Below, in pieces: positions 30,201 to 38,182 of a stretch of 64,000 nt of DNA. The DNA is taken from assembly GCA_032173965.1 (NCBI GenBank), contig CM063284.1, positions 63,548,863 through 63,612,862 on the forward strand. The letters run 5' to 3'. A program made the translations under genes and the position numbers. The DNA comes from Sitta carolinensis (taxonomy: Eukaryota > Chordata > Aves > Passeriformes > Sittidae). Position 1 is the stretch's first letter. The number at the start of each line of letters is the position of its first letter. The notes beneath the pieces were generated by a model. The model had not been told where the DNA came from, ran no database searches, and was given only the letters and a program-made list of their open reading frames with translations.

Positions 30201-33200
30201 AAGTAATTCTCACAGATGTCATTTACAGACACCAAGTAGTCTTTCCCTGTAGCTTACACAGGTTAAAAAAATGAGCAGAGAACTTAAAAAACCTCCAAAA
30301 CAGTGGAAGAAAGAAAACCAAATCAGCACAATTCTCAAAACTTCTTGAAACAGAAAACTGAAGTATTTCATTACACATATATTTTCCACAAAACAATGGC
30401 TCCTATTTCTGTTTTCTCACTAAAAAAATCCTGAGTTATAATTTTAGGACGTGAGATTCACAGAGAGTGTAAACAATTACATTTCAGTGTACGGCAATAT
30501 GAATCTTCTATGAGGCACTACAAAAACACTGCATATTCATTTAATTTAAATAGTAATTTATAAACTGATTGACAGCCATTAGAAATTATTTAGACCTCTC
30601 AATGAAAGCTCTATTAAGCAAAGCATTTATTTTGCTTAAGCTTTTCTGTTGTCAAAATAGTAAAGTTATATGCAAATGCTCTTGCAATTGGCTCATATTT
30701 ATGAGCCTCTTCAAATTTTTCCTTAACAAGAGCGGCCTGTATTAATGCTATATATTAAGACATTCAGAAGTACCTCTGCCTGCTTTTCTTTGCGTCTCTT
30801 GATTTGTCGCCCAAAGTCTTCAACCTACAAATTAAAACACAAATCCATCAGACATTTACAACACCAAAAACAGAGAACAAATTCCTTGAACATATAATGT
30901 ACTATTTCCAGTCTATTACAGTTAATTTTGCTTCAGCCTCACAAATAAATAAAATTTCACTTAGTGACCCTCATAAGAATTTCTTTCCACTAATACTGCT
31001 GCTAAAACTTGAGATTTTTTTGTAGAAGTGCATCAGACATTTCAGTATAAAAAATTCAATGGGAATTGTGAATACAAGTCATCCATCTCTTGATACAGTT
31101 TCCTCAGCAGACAGGAATTTAAAGACCTGCATAGAAAAAAAACAATCCAGCCCTGAGGAATACAATTTACAAGAAGGCTCTGGTGGCAAGGCAAAGCATG
31201 ACAGTCACACATAGACACGTACTCACTTGCCATAAGTCTGCCAACACAAAACCAGCACAAGCACAGCTCTTCTGCCAGCTTTCAGAACCTCCAGCAGCAT
31301 CACCACAGTGCACTGCTACTGAGCATATCTGAGGCTTGTTTCACACACAGTCCATTTCAAACTGACTGGTATGCTGCTCCTCAAAAGCAAAAAAAAACCC
31401 CTCCAAACCAAACAACACTCCCCCCCAACTCTTTCCACTCTTTTTCAGACAACCTGTATATGCTAGTCAAGTTGACACAGTACAGTAAGAACCAAACCTG
31501 CTGGCTGTTACCTGACCACTCAGGCAATGGCTGTCCTCAATTTCTAGGCCCTTTGTGATCACAGGTCAGGACAGTAAATGTCAGGAAGAAATAAATAACA
31601 CATATGTAAGCAAGATGGAAATGAACTATTGCTACAGGTGAATGGGTCAAAATTTAGATACCTTGCTCATAGGACACACAGAATTAGACAGGAGACACAA
31701 CTGGACAAGGAAGGAGGTCAGAGAAGTGGCTAGTAATTCTAAAATGCTCTCTTTAAACCACACAACCCAGATTCAATCCTTTTCAGCAATACATACATGT
31801 TCATATATTCCTTGGGAAGTATTATTTCTTAGAAGCCCTGGAAAACCTTCCTCCTCACAATTTCATTAAATTCAACTTGTTCTACTTTATAAGCATTTCT
31901 GTGTAGTTAACAAGTTGGGCACAACTTGACACCAAAAATACTTTCTTTGGGTTTTGAGAATTAGACAATTTTAAGCTAAAGTCTCGACATCACAAAATTA
32001 CTTCTATTATCACTTTGGTGGGGTGCAGAACAGAGTAATCCAGAACACCAAGAAATTAGGTTGCATGGTCTAGGAAGGAAGAGGGGACAAACCAGGTCAA
32101 CTTGTGTTCCGGCTACATGGGGACACTAAAGGGAAAAAAAAAATATGCCTTCCACAGCCTCTGCCACTGTGGTTCTGAGATACATGTTCCCAATAGGAAA
32201 AAAAAAATTAAAAAAATTACACCACAGATGAAAATAAAATACCACTTAAAGACAGGACACTAGAACAAGAGCACATTAACAAAGCTGCCAAAACACAAAG
32301 ATGGACATCATGAAATCACGGACAGCTCTCAGAACAAAACATTGCAACACCATGGAAATGTACTGACTCCCCTGCAGCAAATATGGAAAACACAAATATG
32401 GAAACACAGAGTTAAATGACCGTCAGATCTGTCTTGTTATGACCTTTCTGTTGTCCTATTTCACCATGAGAAAAACATCCTGTTCAAAAGAGCCTTACAT
32501 TGTACTGAGATATCAACTCCTCTGAGAGGCAAAACAGAAAGTCAGACAGATATAAAGCAATGCTTTTATCTGTATTTTTAAGAGTTTAATATTTAGTTGC
32601 TTTTTGGTGAGACAGATAACATGTAAGCAATTTATCTGTTTGATTGGCAGCCTCTTCTATATGTTTCTCTTAACAATCATACACTGGTACAAGTATTGAT
32701 AAACTACTTATTTTAAGTTTCTGGGGTACACAGACATTCCTCACTATATATAAAGATTTACCATAGGGGTATTATAACGCAGCCTTAACACTGCCAAAGA
32801 CCACATAGTTTTTAAAAGTAATTGATTATAACACAATACTCCCCTGAGGCTCATCATGAGCCAACAGCTCTGCAGCACAGGCATGACCTTGTCCTCCGGC
32901 CACTCGCTGACTTCCAGACACACTCTCTTGGGCCACCCGCTTGTACTAAAAACAGCATCGACACGGGGCCTACCCAAATTAACCTTGTGAAGCAACGTAG
33001 AAAGAATATCTTTCTATTTTTTAGTGCACGCGTGGGGCTGTTCCATCCGCTTATCTTGCGCTTCTTTGCCCCAAGTGACAGTAACTCATCTTCCAAGGAA
33101 AAGCAAGTTTCTCCACACGCCAAGCGGCGCCCAGAAATGCTCTTTAAGGGATTACGCTGATCCATGAAACCTTGAAAGTCGGTAACTTCATAAAAAATTC

Positions 33201-33697
33201 AAGCGCGTTAATTGACCCCATTCACATCTTCTCTCACAACAGCGGTCTGTCTGTCCCTCTCTCTCTCTCCTTCCCCTGACCGCAGCTGCTTCCCGGGCAC
33301 AGCGGCTCCTCCTCCCGCTCCCCAGAGCTGCCCTCGGCACCGCAGGGCTCGCCAGTCCGCCATCAGCCGCCCAGCCCAGCCGGGAACACGGCGGGATCGG
33401 GACCCCACAGACGCGTTTCCAGCCCGTATCCGCACTCAGGAGGGCACCCCGGGTGACAGAGCAGCCCCGGGTAGCGGCTCCCGTCTGCGCAATCTCCCCC
33501 TCTTCCTCCCTTCCCGAGCCAGTCCACGCCTCCCCCGGCCCCTGGTCACCTGCTTTCCCCCCCCGCCCCGGCCGGGCTGCGGGACGCGGGCCCCTCTGCC
33601 GCTCCCCCCGCCAGCCCCGCGGTGCCGTAGGCGATACCCACCCGGCGGTGAGGTCCTGCTGGACGCTCAGCAGCCGCTCCCGCAGAGTCTCCAGCAT
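6265..33697 (-). CDS. DTNBP1: DTNBP1 (dysbindin), 5' part: coding exons 1-7, 3' end outside the window
   Basis: Dysbindin is a coiled-coil subunit of BLOC-1, which sorts cargo from endosomes to lysosome-related organelles and synaptic vesicles; it also binds dystrobrevin. The coding join on the minus strand is 33697-33642, 30824-30774, 27882-27832, 27123-27063, 24507-24375, 18059-17927 and 6287-6265. This gives 508 nt, or 169 codons plus one base. The conceptual protein starts [19 protein letters not shown] and follows human dysbindin closely as I remember it, including [12 protein letters not shown] and [16 protein letters not shown]. It is one residue shorter near the exon 2/3 junction. All introns are GT-AG and all phases fit. 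The human protein is about 351 residues, so roughly the second half is missing here, including the rest of the coiled coil and the acidic C-terminus. I found no matching exon between 1 and 6264. Identification rests on recalled protein sequence, not a search. Confidence 0.96.
6861..6879 (+). repeat. (TAA)n microsatellite
   Basis: Six ATA units within AT-rich intron 6, followed by an imperfect continuation. Confidence 0.8.
11135..11171 (-). other. Candidate alternative terminal exon of DTNBP1 (speculative)
   Basis: On the minus strand, a good acceptor (CTCTTCTCTTTTAG) at about 11185-11172 is followed by sequence that continues the exon 6 reading frame. Exon 6 leaves two bases (AG); joining gives [12 protein letters not shown] and then TGA at 11137-11135. 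The product would be a shortened dysbindin with a 12-residue acidic tail, truncated inside the coiled coil. No AATAAA is visible on the minus strand between about 10560 and 11134. An in-frame run of 12 codons can easily arise by chance, so this is a lead only. Confidence 0.2.
15288..15315 (+). repeat. 28-base A-tract
   Basis: A pure A-run preceded by A-rich sequence, lying in intron 6. No retroposed sequence was recognised upstream. Length may be unreliable in assembly. Confidence 0.85.
17927..18059 (-). CDS. DTNBP1: DTNBP1 coding exon 6 (133 nt, coiled coil)
   Basis: The acceptor is TTCTTACAG and the donor GTAAAC. The exon completes an Ala codon and encodes [20 protein letters not shown] through [20 protein letters not shown], plus two bases of Arg. 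Human has HLEASFEEVENNLLHLEDLC here. The segment is charged and heptad-like. Exons 6 and 7 together are 156 nt, or 52 codons. That equals the in-frame 52-residue loss I recall for the sandy (sdy) mouse deletion of exons 6-7, which supports the exon assignment. Confidence 0.97.
19380..19410 (+). repeat. A-tract with single G interruptions
   Basis: About 31 bases of A broken by isolated G in intron 5. Simple sequence. Confidence 0.8.
20961..21013 (+). repeat. A-rich (CA7-9)n low-complexity tract
   Basis: Runs of 5-9 A separated by single C over about 50 bp in intron 5. The reading frame across it gives only Lys/Asn/Thr low-complexity peptide. Confidence 0.8.
24375..24507 (-). CDS. DTNBP1: DTNBP1 coding exon 5 (133 nt, start of the coiled coil)
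   Basis: The acceptor is GTTGCAG and the donor GTAAGT, a consensus site. The exon encodes 44 residues, from [20 protein letters not shown] to [11 protein letters not shown], plus one base of the next codon. It is strongly similar to human [20 protein letters not shown]. In human dysbindin the coiled coil begins at about residue 88, which falls in this exon; the spacing of Leu/Val residues fits heptads. Confidence 0.97.
24508..27062 (-). other. DTNBP1: DTNBP1 intron 4 (2.6 kb): no gene seen
   Basis: Mostly AT-rich. The part at about 26260-26830 has higher GC and looks different in base composition from its flanks. It may be an old repeat or a regulatory element, but I cannot name it. Open frames on both strands there are short. 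Confidence 0.65.
27063..27123 (-). CDS. DTNBP1: DTNBP1 coding exon 4 (61 nt)
   Basis: The acceptor is CTCTTCAG and the donor GTAAGA. The exon completes Arg and encodes [20 protein letters not shown], ending in phase 0 at codon 73. Human has YEDTWAALHRRAKDCASAGE, so 16 of 20 residues agree by eye. It lies 708 bp from exon 3, the shortest intron in the window. Confidence 0.95.
27124..27831 (-). other. DTNBP1: DTNBP1 intron 3 (708 bp)
   Basis: The shortest intron of the gene in the window. It contains a pure 25-base A-tract at 27458-27482 and otherwise nothing recognised. Confidence 0.75.
27458..27482 (+). repeat. 25-base A-tract
   Basis: A pure A-run in intron 3, which is a T-run on the DTNBP1 sense strand, about 335 bp upstream of the exon 4 acceptor. 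Confidence 0.85.
27832..27882 (-). CDS. DTNBP1: DTNBP1 coding exon 3 (51 nt)
   Basis: The acceptor is TTTATAG and the donor GTATGA. The exon completes Arg, then encodes [16 protein letters not shown] and two bases of the next Arg. The SAGLELLSR core matches the family; TVQCLPEF replaces human TVPFLPKY. Like exon 2 it is 51 nt and phase 2-2, so it can also be skipped in frame. Confidence 0.93.
28575..29210 (-). mobile_element. CR1 LINE 3' part, degraded (minus strand)
   Basis: On the plus strand it begins like the reverse complement of a CR1 3' end (CAGAATCAGTGAGGTGGAAAGGGACC). It then follows the CR1 antisense order: AGGTCTCCCAGAAG, CCAGGCTGAACAAC, CTCAGCCTTTCCTCATA, GTTGGCCTTCCCTGCTGCAAG and GAACTCCAGGGTCTTTT. 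It is strongly diverged and has no coding capacity. The CR1 consensus is from memory, and edges are approximate. Confidence 0.72.
29410..29960 (-). mobile_element. Older LINE fragment resembling a CR1-type ORF2 5' (endonuclease) region (minus strand)
   Basis: The plus strand shows phrases I associate with the antisense of amniote CR1-like ORF2: CTTGACATCTCTTGTAAATG, CAATTCCTGGTGAGCTCTGG, CAAGAAGTTATCCTTGACAC and CACCCTTACTGGCCTCT. These come from the region coding the APE-type endonuclease. Frames are broken throughout. It lies 200 bp beyond the CR1 3' part in the same orientation, so it may belong to the same copy with the reverse-transcriptase region deleted. Assignment is from recalled repeat sequence. 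Confidence 0.5.
30774..30824 (-). CDS. DTNBP1: DTNBP1 coding exon 2 (51 nt)
   Basis: The acceptor reads TTTGTAG and the donor GTACTT, which is weaker than the other donors. The exon completes Gly19, then encodes [16 protein letters not shown] and two bases of an Arg codon. Human dysbindin has LKTLSDKSREAKVKSRP here. It is 51 nt with phase 2 at both ends, so skipping it would keep the frame. Confidence 0.93.
30825..33641 (-). other. DTNBP1: DTNBP1 intron 1 (2.8 kb)
   Basis: First intron, ending at the CpG island. GC content rises from about 32850 towards exon 1. It contains a small tandem duplication of about 15 bp (AAATATGGAAA unit) at 32379-32407. First introns beside CpG islands often hold regulatory sites, but none is identifiable with confidence here. 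Confidence 0.65.
33240..33276 (+). repeat. Pyrimidine-rich (TCTG)n/(CT)n tract at the CpG-island edge
   Basis: TCTG repeats run directly into a CTCTCTCTCT run on the plus strand. On the transcribed strand of DTNBP1 intron 1 this is a GA-rich tract about 370 bp downstream of exon 1. Such tracts often bind GAGA-type factors, but function here is inference. Confidence 0.6.
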
Positions 33698-33960
33698 CTC
33701 TCCGGCCTTTCCCGGTAGCGAAGGCCAGCGCCGGAGGGCGGGGCGCGGGCGGGGCTCGGCTGAGCTCCCGCCTCCGGTACCACCTCCCCTCAGCCCGCCC
33801 CGTCCCTTCCGCCCCTCCCGGCTCCCAGAGCGCCCTCGCGCAGCTGGGAGCGGGGTTTTGCTGCGGCGATCGCAGCCCGTCGTTCTGTGTGCCCCGCCGT
33901 GCGAGGGTAGAACTGGGCTTAAAGCCCGGGCAGTACCAAGGATAGACCTCGAGCAGCGTG
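33260..33960 (-). promoter_or_regulatory. DTNBP1: CpG-island promoter of DTNBP1
   Basis: This is the only strongly GC- and CpG-rich stretch in the window, and it contains exon 1 and its flanks. GC boxes (GGGCGGGG) are at 33736-33743 and 33747-33754, with another in the opposite sense at about 33795-33802. I see no TATA box, as expected of a housekeeping CpG-island promoter with dispersed starts. The island extends about 380 bp into intron 1. Edges were judged by eye. Whether it also fires rightwards cannot be told from sequence. Confidence 0.88.
33642..33697 (-). CDS. DTNBP1: DTNBP1 coding exon 1 with start codon
   Basis: The ATG is at 33697-33695 (CAT on the plus strand). It opens 18 full codons, [18 protein letters not shown], plus two bases of Gly19. 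The donor is GTGGGT, starting at 33641. This ATG is chosen because the family starts exactly here. The open frame upstream of it, to about 34006, is only CpG-island read-through. GC boxes lie 40-60 bp and about 100 bp upstream, so the 5' UTR is probably short; the transcription start cannot be fixed from sequence. Confidence 0.95.
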
Positions 33961-34082
33961 TGAATCCCTGGAGTTGCGGCGTTTTAGAGGTTATTTTAAA
34001 GAGCACAGGTTGGGACTCTCACCAGAGTGATTTTGACTTCAGCGATGGTAGCGTAGGAGTGACCTCCTTAGCCATGCAAAGT

Positions 34083-34497
34083 TGATCAAGGGACTGGAGC
34101 ATCTCTTTTACCAGGAAAGGCTGAGGGAGCTGGGCCTGTTCAGCCTTGAGAAGAGACAACTGAAGGGGACCATATAAATGTTTGTGTTGAAGGGAGGGTG
34201 CCAGAGGATGTAACCAGGCTCTTTTTGGTGGTTCCAAGCAATAGAACAAGAGGCAACAGACATAAACTGATGCCCAGGAAGTTCCACCAGAATATGAGGA
34301 AGAACTTGACCTGTGTGGGTGACCAAGCACTGAAACGGGTTGCCCAGAGAGGTGTGGTTTCCATATGTGGAGATACTCAAGATCCATCTGGATGCAATCC
34401 TGCTCCATGCGCTCTGAGGTGGCCCTGCTTGAGCAGGGAGGTTGCACCAGGTGACCCACTGTGGTCTATTCCAACCTGACCTATCCTGTGAACTCAG
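34083..34497 (+). mobile_element. CR1 LINE 3' fragment (plus strand) just upstream of the DTNBP1 promoter
   Basis: It carries the standard CR1 3' order: CTGGAGCATCTCTTTTACCA, GGCTGAGGGAGCTGGGCCTG, TTCAGCCTTGAGAAGAGA, AAACGGGTTGCCCAGAGAGG, GGTGACCCACTGTGGTC and TATTCCAACCTGACCTATCC. It is 5'-truncated, as most CR1 copies are. The left edge is about 385 bp upstream of the dysbindin ATG. Open frames on either strand here are repeat-derived and not genes. Confidence 0.88.
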
Positions 34498-37400
34498 GGA
34501 ATCAGGCTCTGTGATCTTAAAAGTACAGAAAGCAAAACCACTGGATGTCCCTGGGGTTGCCAGGTTGTTGGAGTAACGGATGGATGATAATCTTTCAAAG
34601 TCCTTGCAAAACAGGTAGTTGAACTGTTTGTCTATGTGTCCCACCACTATTTTCTTTGGAGACAGCTGGACTTTTATAGATACTAGCGATTCTTACAAAC
34701 AATGACCTGAAAGAAAAAAGTTCTTACAAATAGTAAATAATGCAGTGAAAAGTTTAAATTAAATTTCTAGGTACTGTCTGCTCAAATAAAAATTGTTTGG
34801 AGTCATTCAGCAAATCTTTAGACAGCTTAAGTGGAATCAAGACCTTTCAGAACAATTGGCCAATCTTTCTGGATGGCTATATTTACAGTAACAGGAAGAC
34901 AGTTTCACACCCTTTGTGTTTTCAGTTAATATTTGAGTGACTTGGACCTGTGATTTAGATGGATCTGGGAAATCCTAGGCTTCCATATAACTGATATTTC
35001 AACTTTTAGAAAAAGAGCTGAGATTTCAAAGTCAAAACATTTTATTTTCTAACCAGTTCAATTTTGGTTGAAAGTTCAAAAATATGAAGAGAAGAGTACT
35101 GAAATGATTTGTCACAAGGAGAATGTATGCAGAGGGTGGCTGCTGGATGTGTCATTTGATACTGCAGAAGTATATTCAGAAGTGGTTGGAGGTGCTTTGA
35201 ATCACCTGGAAAATTGACACCACAATCCCAACACAGCCTGTGTGCTTTTAGATAAGTATATGACCTATAGATTGGTTGTGATTTAGTTTATGGAAAAAAA
35301 ATTATTGCTCTGTGGCATAAATACAAATTAAAAGCTAAATGCCTGCTAAAAGAAAAATGGTTGGGTTGATATTACAAACATTGAAATTGATGTAGCTTGC
35401 CTTATCTTGAGGTCAGAAAGACAACTTCCGTGACTTCTGTGGCATAAAATTTTGTAAAGAAATGTATGACATTTAGAAGGTATTTTTCTCATGCTCGACC
35501 TAACATCAATATCTGAAAACAGAGACTTCCCACTTGCCCGAATATTTAATTCTTCAGACAAGGAGGGGAAGGCCTTGAATCAAGTGTTTTCTGATGTATT
35601 CAGACGTGCATTACGAATGCTGACAAAAGCTGTGCAATCTGGCCTTATGCAATATATGATGTTACAAGAATTAAAGTGTTCAGAAGACAAGGCAGGGTAT
35701 TTAACCTTTAATTTTCAGCTTTCCTTTGAGAAAGTGTATGAATTTCTTCAGTGTTACATATTTTCACTTTTCTTGTGAATGGTTTTTGTCAGTGGTGGCC
35801 CTGCTAATTCGCAGTGAATAAGCACTTTTAGACTCCATTGCTTTTTTTACAGTTAGAAAAACTATTCATAAACTGCTGTACATGTTTTGTTTCCCATGTC
35901 TGTGTGGAATCTGGGAGAAGAAATGTGTTGAGATAGTATTAACAGTCACTAATTCTAGAAGTACAAGACTGGAAGAAACTTCTAAAAGTGCATGCCCTGC
36001 TTAAGGGCTGTGATGAATTATAAATACACTGTGTAAACTTTTGTTTAACGGGTTCTTAGGAATTTAAAATTAAGGAGATTCTGCAAGCTCCTTATCAGCT
36101 CACATGTTTAGCTTGATCTTTTTTGACTCTAGAGTGAATAGGCCTGGTTTCTTTTATTCCCTTGCAGTCACTTTCCAAGCTTCTTGTACGTGTTGGTCTG
36201 ATGGACATTCCCCAGTTTGTCCAGAATGTGCAGAGCTATAGTATTTCCATTCTTAAAGCTGAATTACGTGGCTTCATTTTGAACACAAGTTACATATTTA
36301 TACTAATTTATTAATATTTATGTACAATAGCAATTAATTTAACAAACAACTCTGAGACAGAAACATCCTTCAGGTGTTAATTCAGCACAGAGCTGCCTAA
36401 AATTATGCCTCAGGCTTTGGGTCAAGTTTTCTGAAGATGAAATTAATGCTAAATAACTTTTTAGTATCAATGACCTGTTCTGCTCATTTAGTAATTAATT
36501 AGTTCAGGGCTGGTTGTTTGATATTAATTCTGACCTGAATTTGAGTGAGGACTTCCTAGTTTATTCTTTTGCTTCAATGATACAAGCACATATTATCTTC
36601 TGCAAATTTGCTGTAACTGGCTATATTGGTCTGTACAAAAAAGGCACTGGCATTCTGTACTTTGCATATCTGTAAAGAACAGTGATCTAACTCAGTAGCA
36701 GTAAATCTTTAGAGCAAAAAGCACAGAAATGTATTTGACTGTATAACCCTTGCGTCAAATGAAGATTTCTTTTCTAGATCAGCCTCCCTTAGAGGCATAA
36801 ATTAGGTTACGTTCTGTAATAGATTATACAGCACAAAGCCATCCCTGGTTGTGCCTTTCCATAATTCCACCTCTTCCTAGGCTTTAGTGACCCCGATTTA
36901 GATTGACTTGTGGATTAAGACTGCTCTGAAAGAGTGATACTGCAGACACCAGGCTCATGCCTGTTAAGCTTTTCAGTGAAAGATGATTTTGAATACTTTC
37001 CCATTATGCTGATACGATGTGAAATGTAGTTTGTTTAGGTACCTCTCTGATTTATGTCTTGATCTCTTCTTTTGAATTCAGTTAGCTTGATAACCTCCAA
37101 TACAACATTCTCAAACTGACTAGAAATAGTGAACAAAACTCTCAGCCCTTTCAGAATCTCCCAGGTTTGTGGAAGTAATTTTTGTCCTCTTCTCCTTAAG
37201 TCTTGCTGATAGTATGGTTTAACAATCTTTATATGTTGGTTGCAAATTTAAGACTTTTTGGTTTTAATATTCTGCAGAATAGGATTAAAACTCAACTAGT
37301 GGATATTATAGCTCTTCAATTCTATATATATTTTGTTTAGCTAGCTGGATCTGTACTGATATGAAGTTTAAATATTGTTGGAAATACCTGAGATAAACTT

Positions 37401-38165
37401 TAATTCTAAAAATCTGTTACTTCCATTGTCATTGATACAGACTTTAATGAAAGTGTGTCTGAAGGTCTGATTCAGCATTTCTTGCAGGAATTCCACTGCA
37501 TGCTGAAAAGAAAGGTTGGCACCTGTCAAAAAGTTTTATATGCCCAAAGCTTCGGCAGGGTTTCATTATATCAGTGGAAACTAAATTTAAGCATTACATC
37601 GTAAGAACTATCTGTCACAGTCTCACTTATCCTGAGGCCTCATTACCATTTCTAGCAGCTTCTAAGGGCTTCCTTTTCCAAATTAACCTTTATAGCTTTC
37701 TGATAAGAGTTAATTTCTGCTCTTACCTATACTAACTCTTGGGGATTTAGCTATGTAATAGTCTTTGCAGCTGACACAAAGTTTTTATGTTATATGAGTA
37801 GAGAATATTTTTTTATCTCAATAAAGGAAGTTGTGAGGGAGGGTTTTTTTGTTTGTTTGTGTGGTTGGGATTTTAATTTTTTTTTCCTCCCTGTAACTAC
37901 CAGAAGATGAAATGGACAATTATTATTAGCAGTCCTAAAGAAAACTGAAAAAATAATTTCTTCATACCAAGTAAAAATATTCTTAATTCAGTTCACACAA
38001 GAACAGGTATGGGACTTAATCTCCAGGTTAATATAGGTTCAAAGACCTGGTTTAGATGCTAGCTTTTTAATGGACTACTTTTTTAACAGCATGAAAGTGA
38101 ATTATAGTTCTCAAATAATAATCAAATTATATCTTGCTTCAGTTTTACTATTTCTATGAAGTAGA

Positions 38166-38182
38166 GGGGGGGTGGGGTGGGG
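38166..38182 (+). repeat. G-run with G-quadruplex potential
   Basis: G7-T-G4-T-G4 on the plus strand. The G7 run can be read as two G3 runs, giving four runs with single-base loops, which is a compact quadruplex motif. It is isolated in AT-rich intergenic DNA. Confidence 0.55.

Larger units (their letters stand above)
27883..30773 (-). other. DTNBP1: DTNBP1 intron 2 (2.9 kb), largely LINE-derived
   Basis: About half of this intron (28575-29960) is degraded CR1-type LINE sequence, listed separately. A 19-bp tandem duplication (AGAACTTGCTTTACACT unit) lies at 30156-30193. No other gene was seen. Confidence 0.7.

Noticed and set aside
33188..34006. 272-codon minus-strand open frame over the CpG island
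   Set aside because: It contains the true DTNBP1 start but reads through the GTGGGT donor into intron 1. Its length comes from few stop codons in GC-rich DNA, and its Arg/Gly/Pro-rich content has no family resemblance beyond exon 1.
33212..34085. Plus-strand open frames of 168 and 210 codons across the CpG island
   Set aside because: They overlap exon 1 on the other strand, are Pro/Arg/Ser-rich and low complexity, and are explained by GC-rich sequence. A divergent transcript is possible but not shown.
34019..34647. Minus-strand open frames of 146 and 179 codons
   Set aside because: They are antisense to the CR1 copy at 34083-34497.
35491..35778. 95-codon plus-strand open frame
   Set aside because: It looks helical and charged but has no recognisable motif, promoter or partner exon, and sits in single-copy-looking intergenic DNA.
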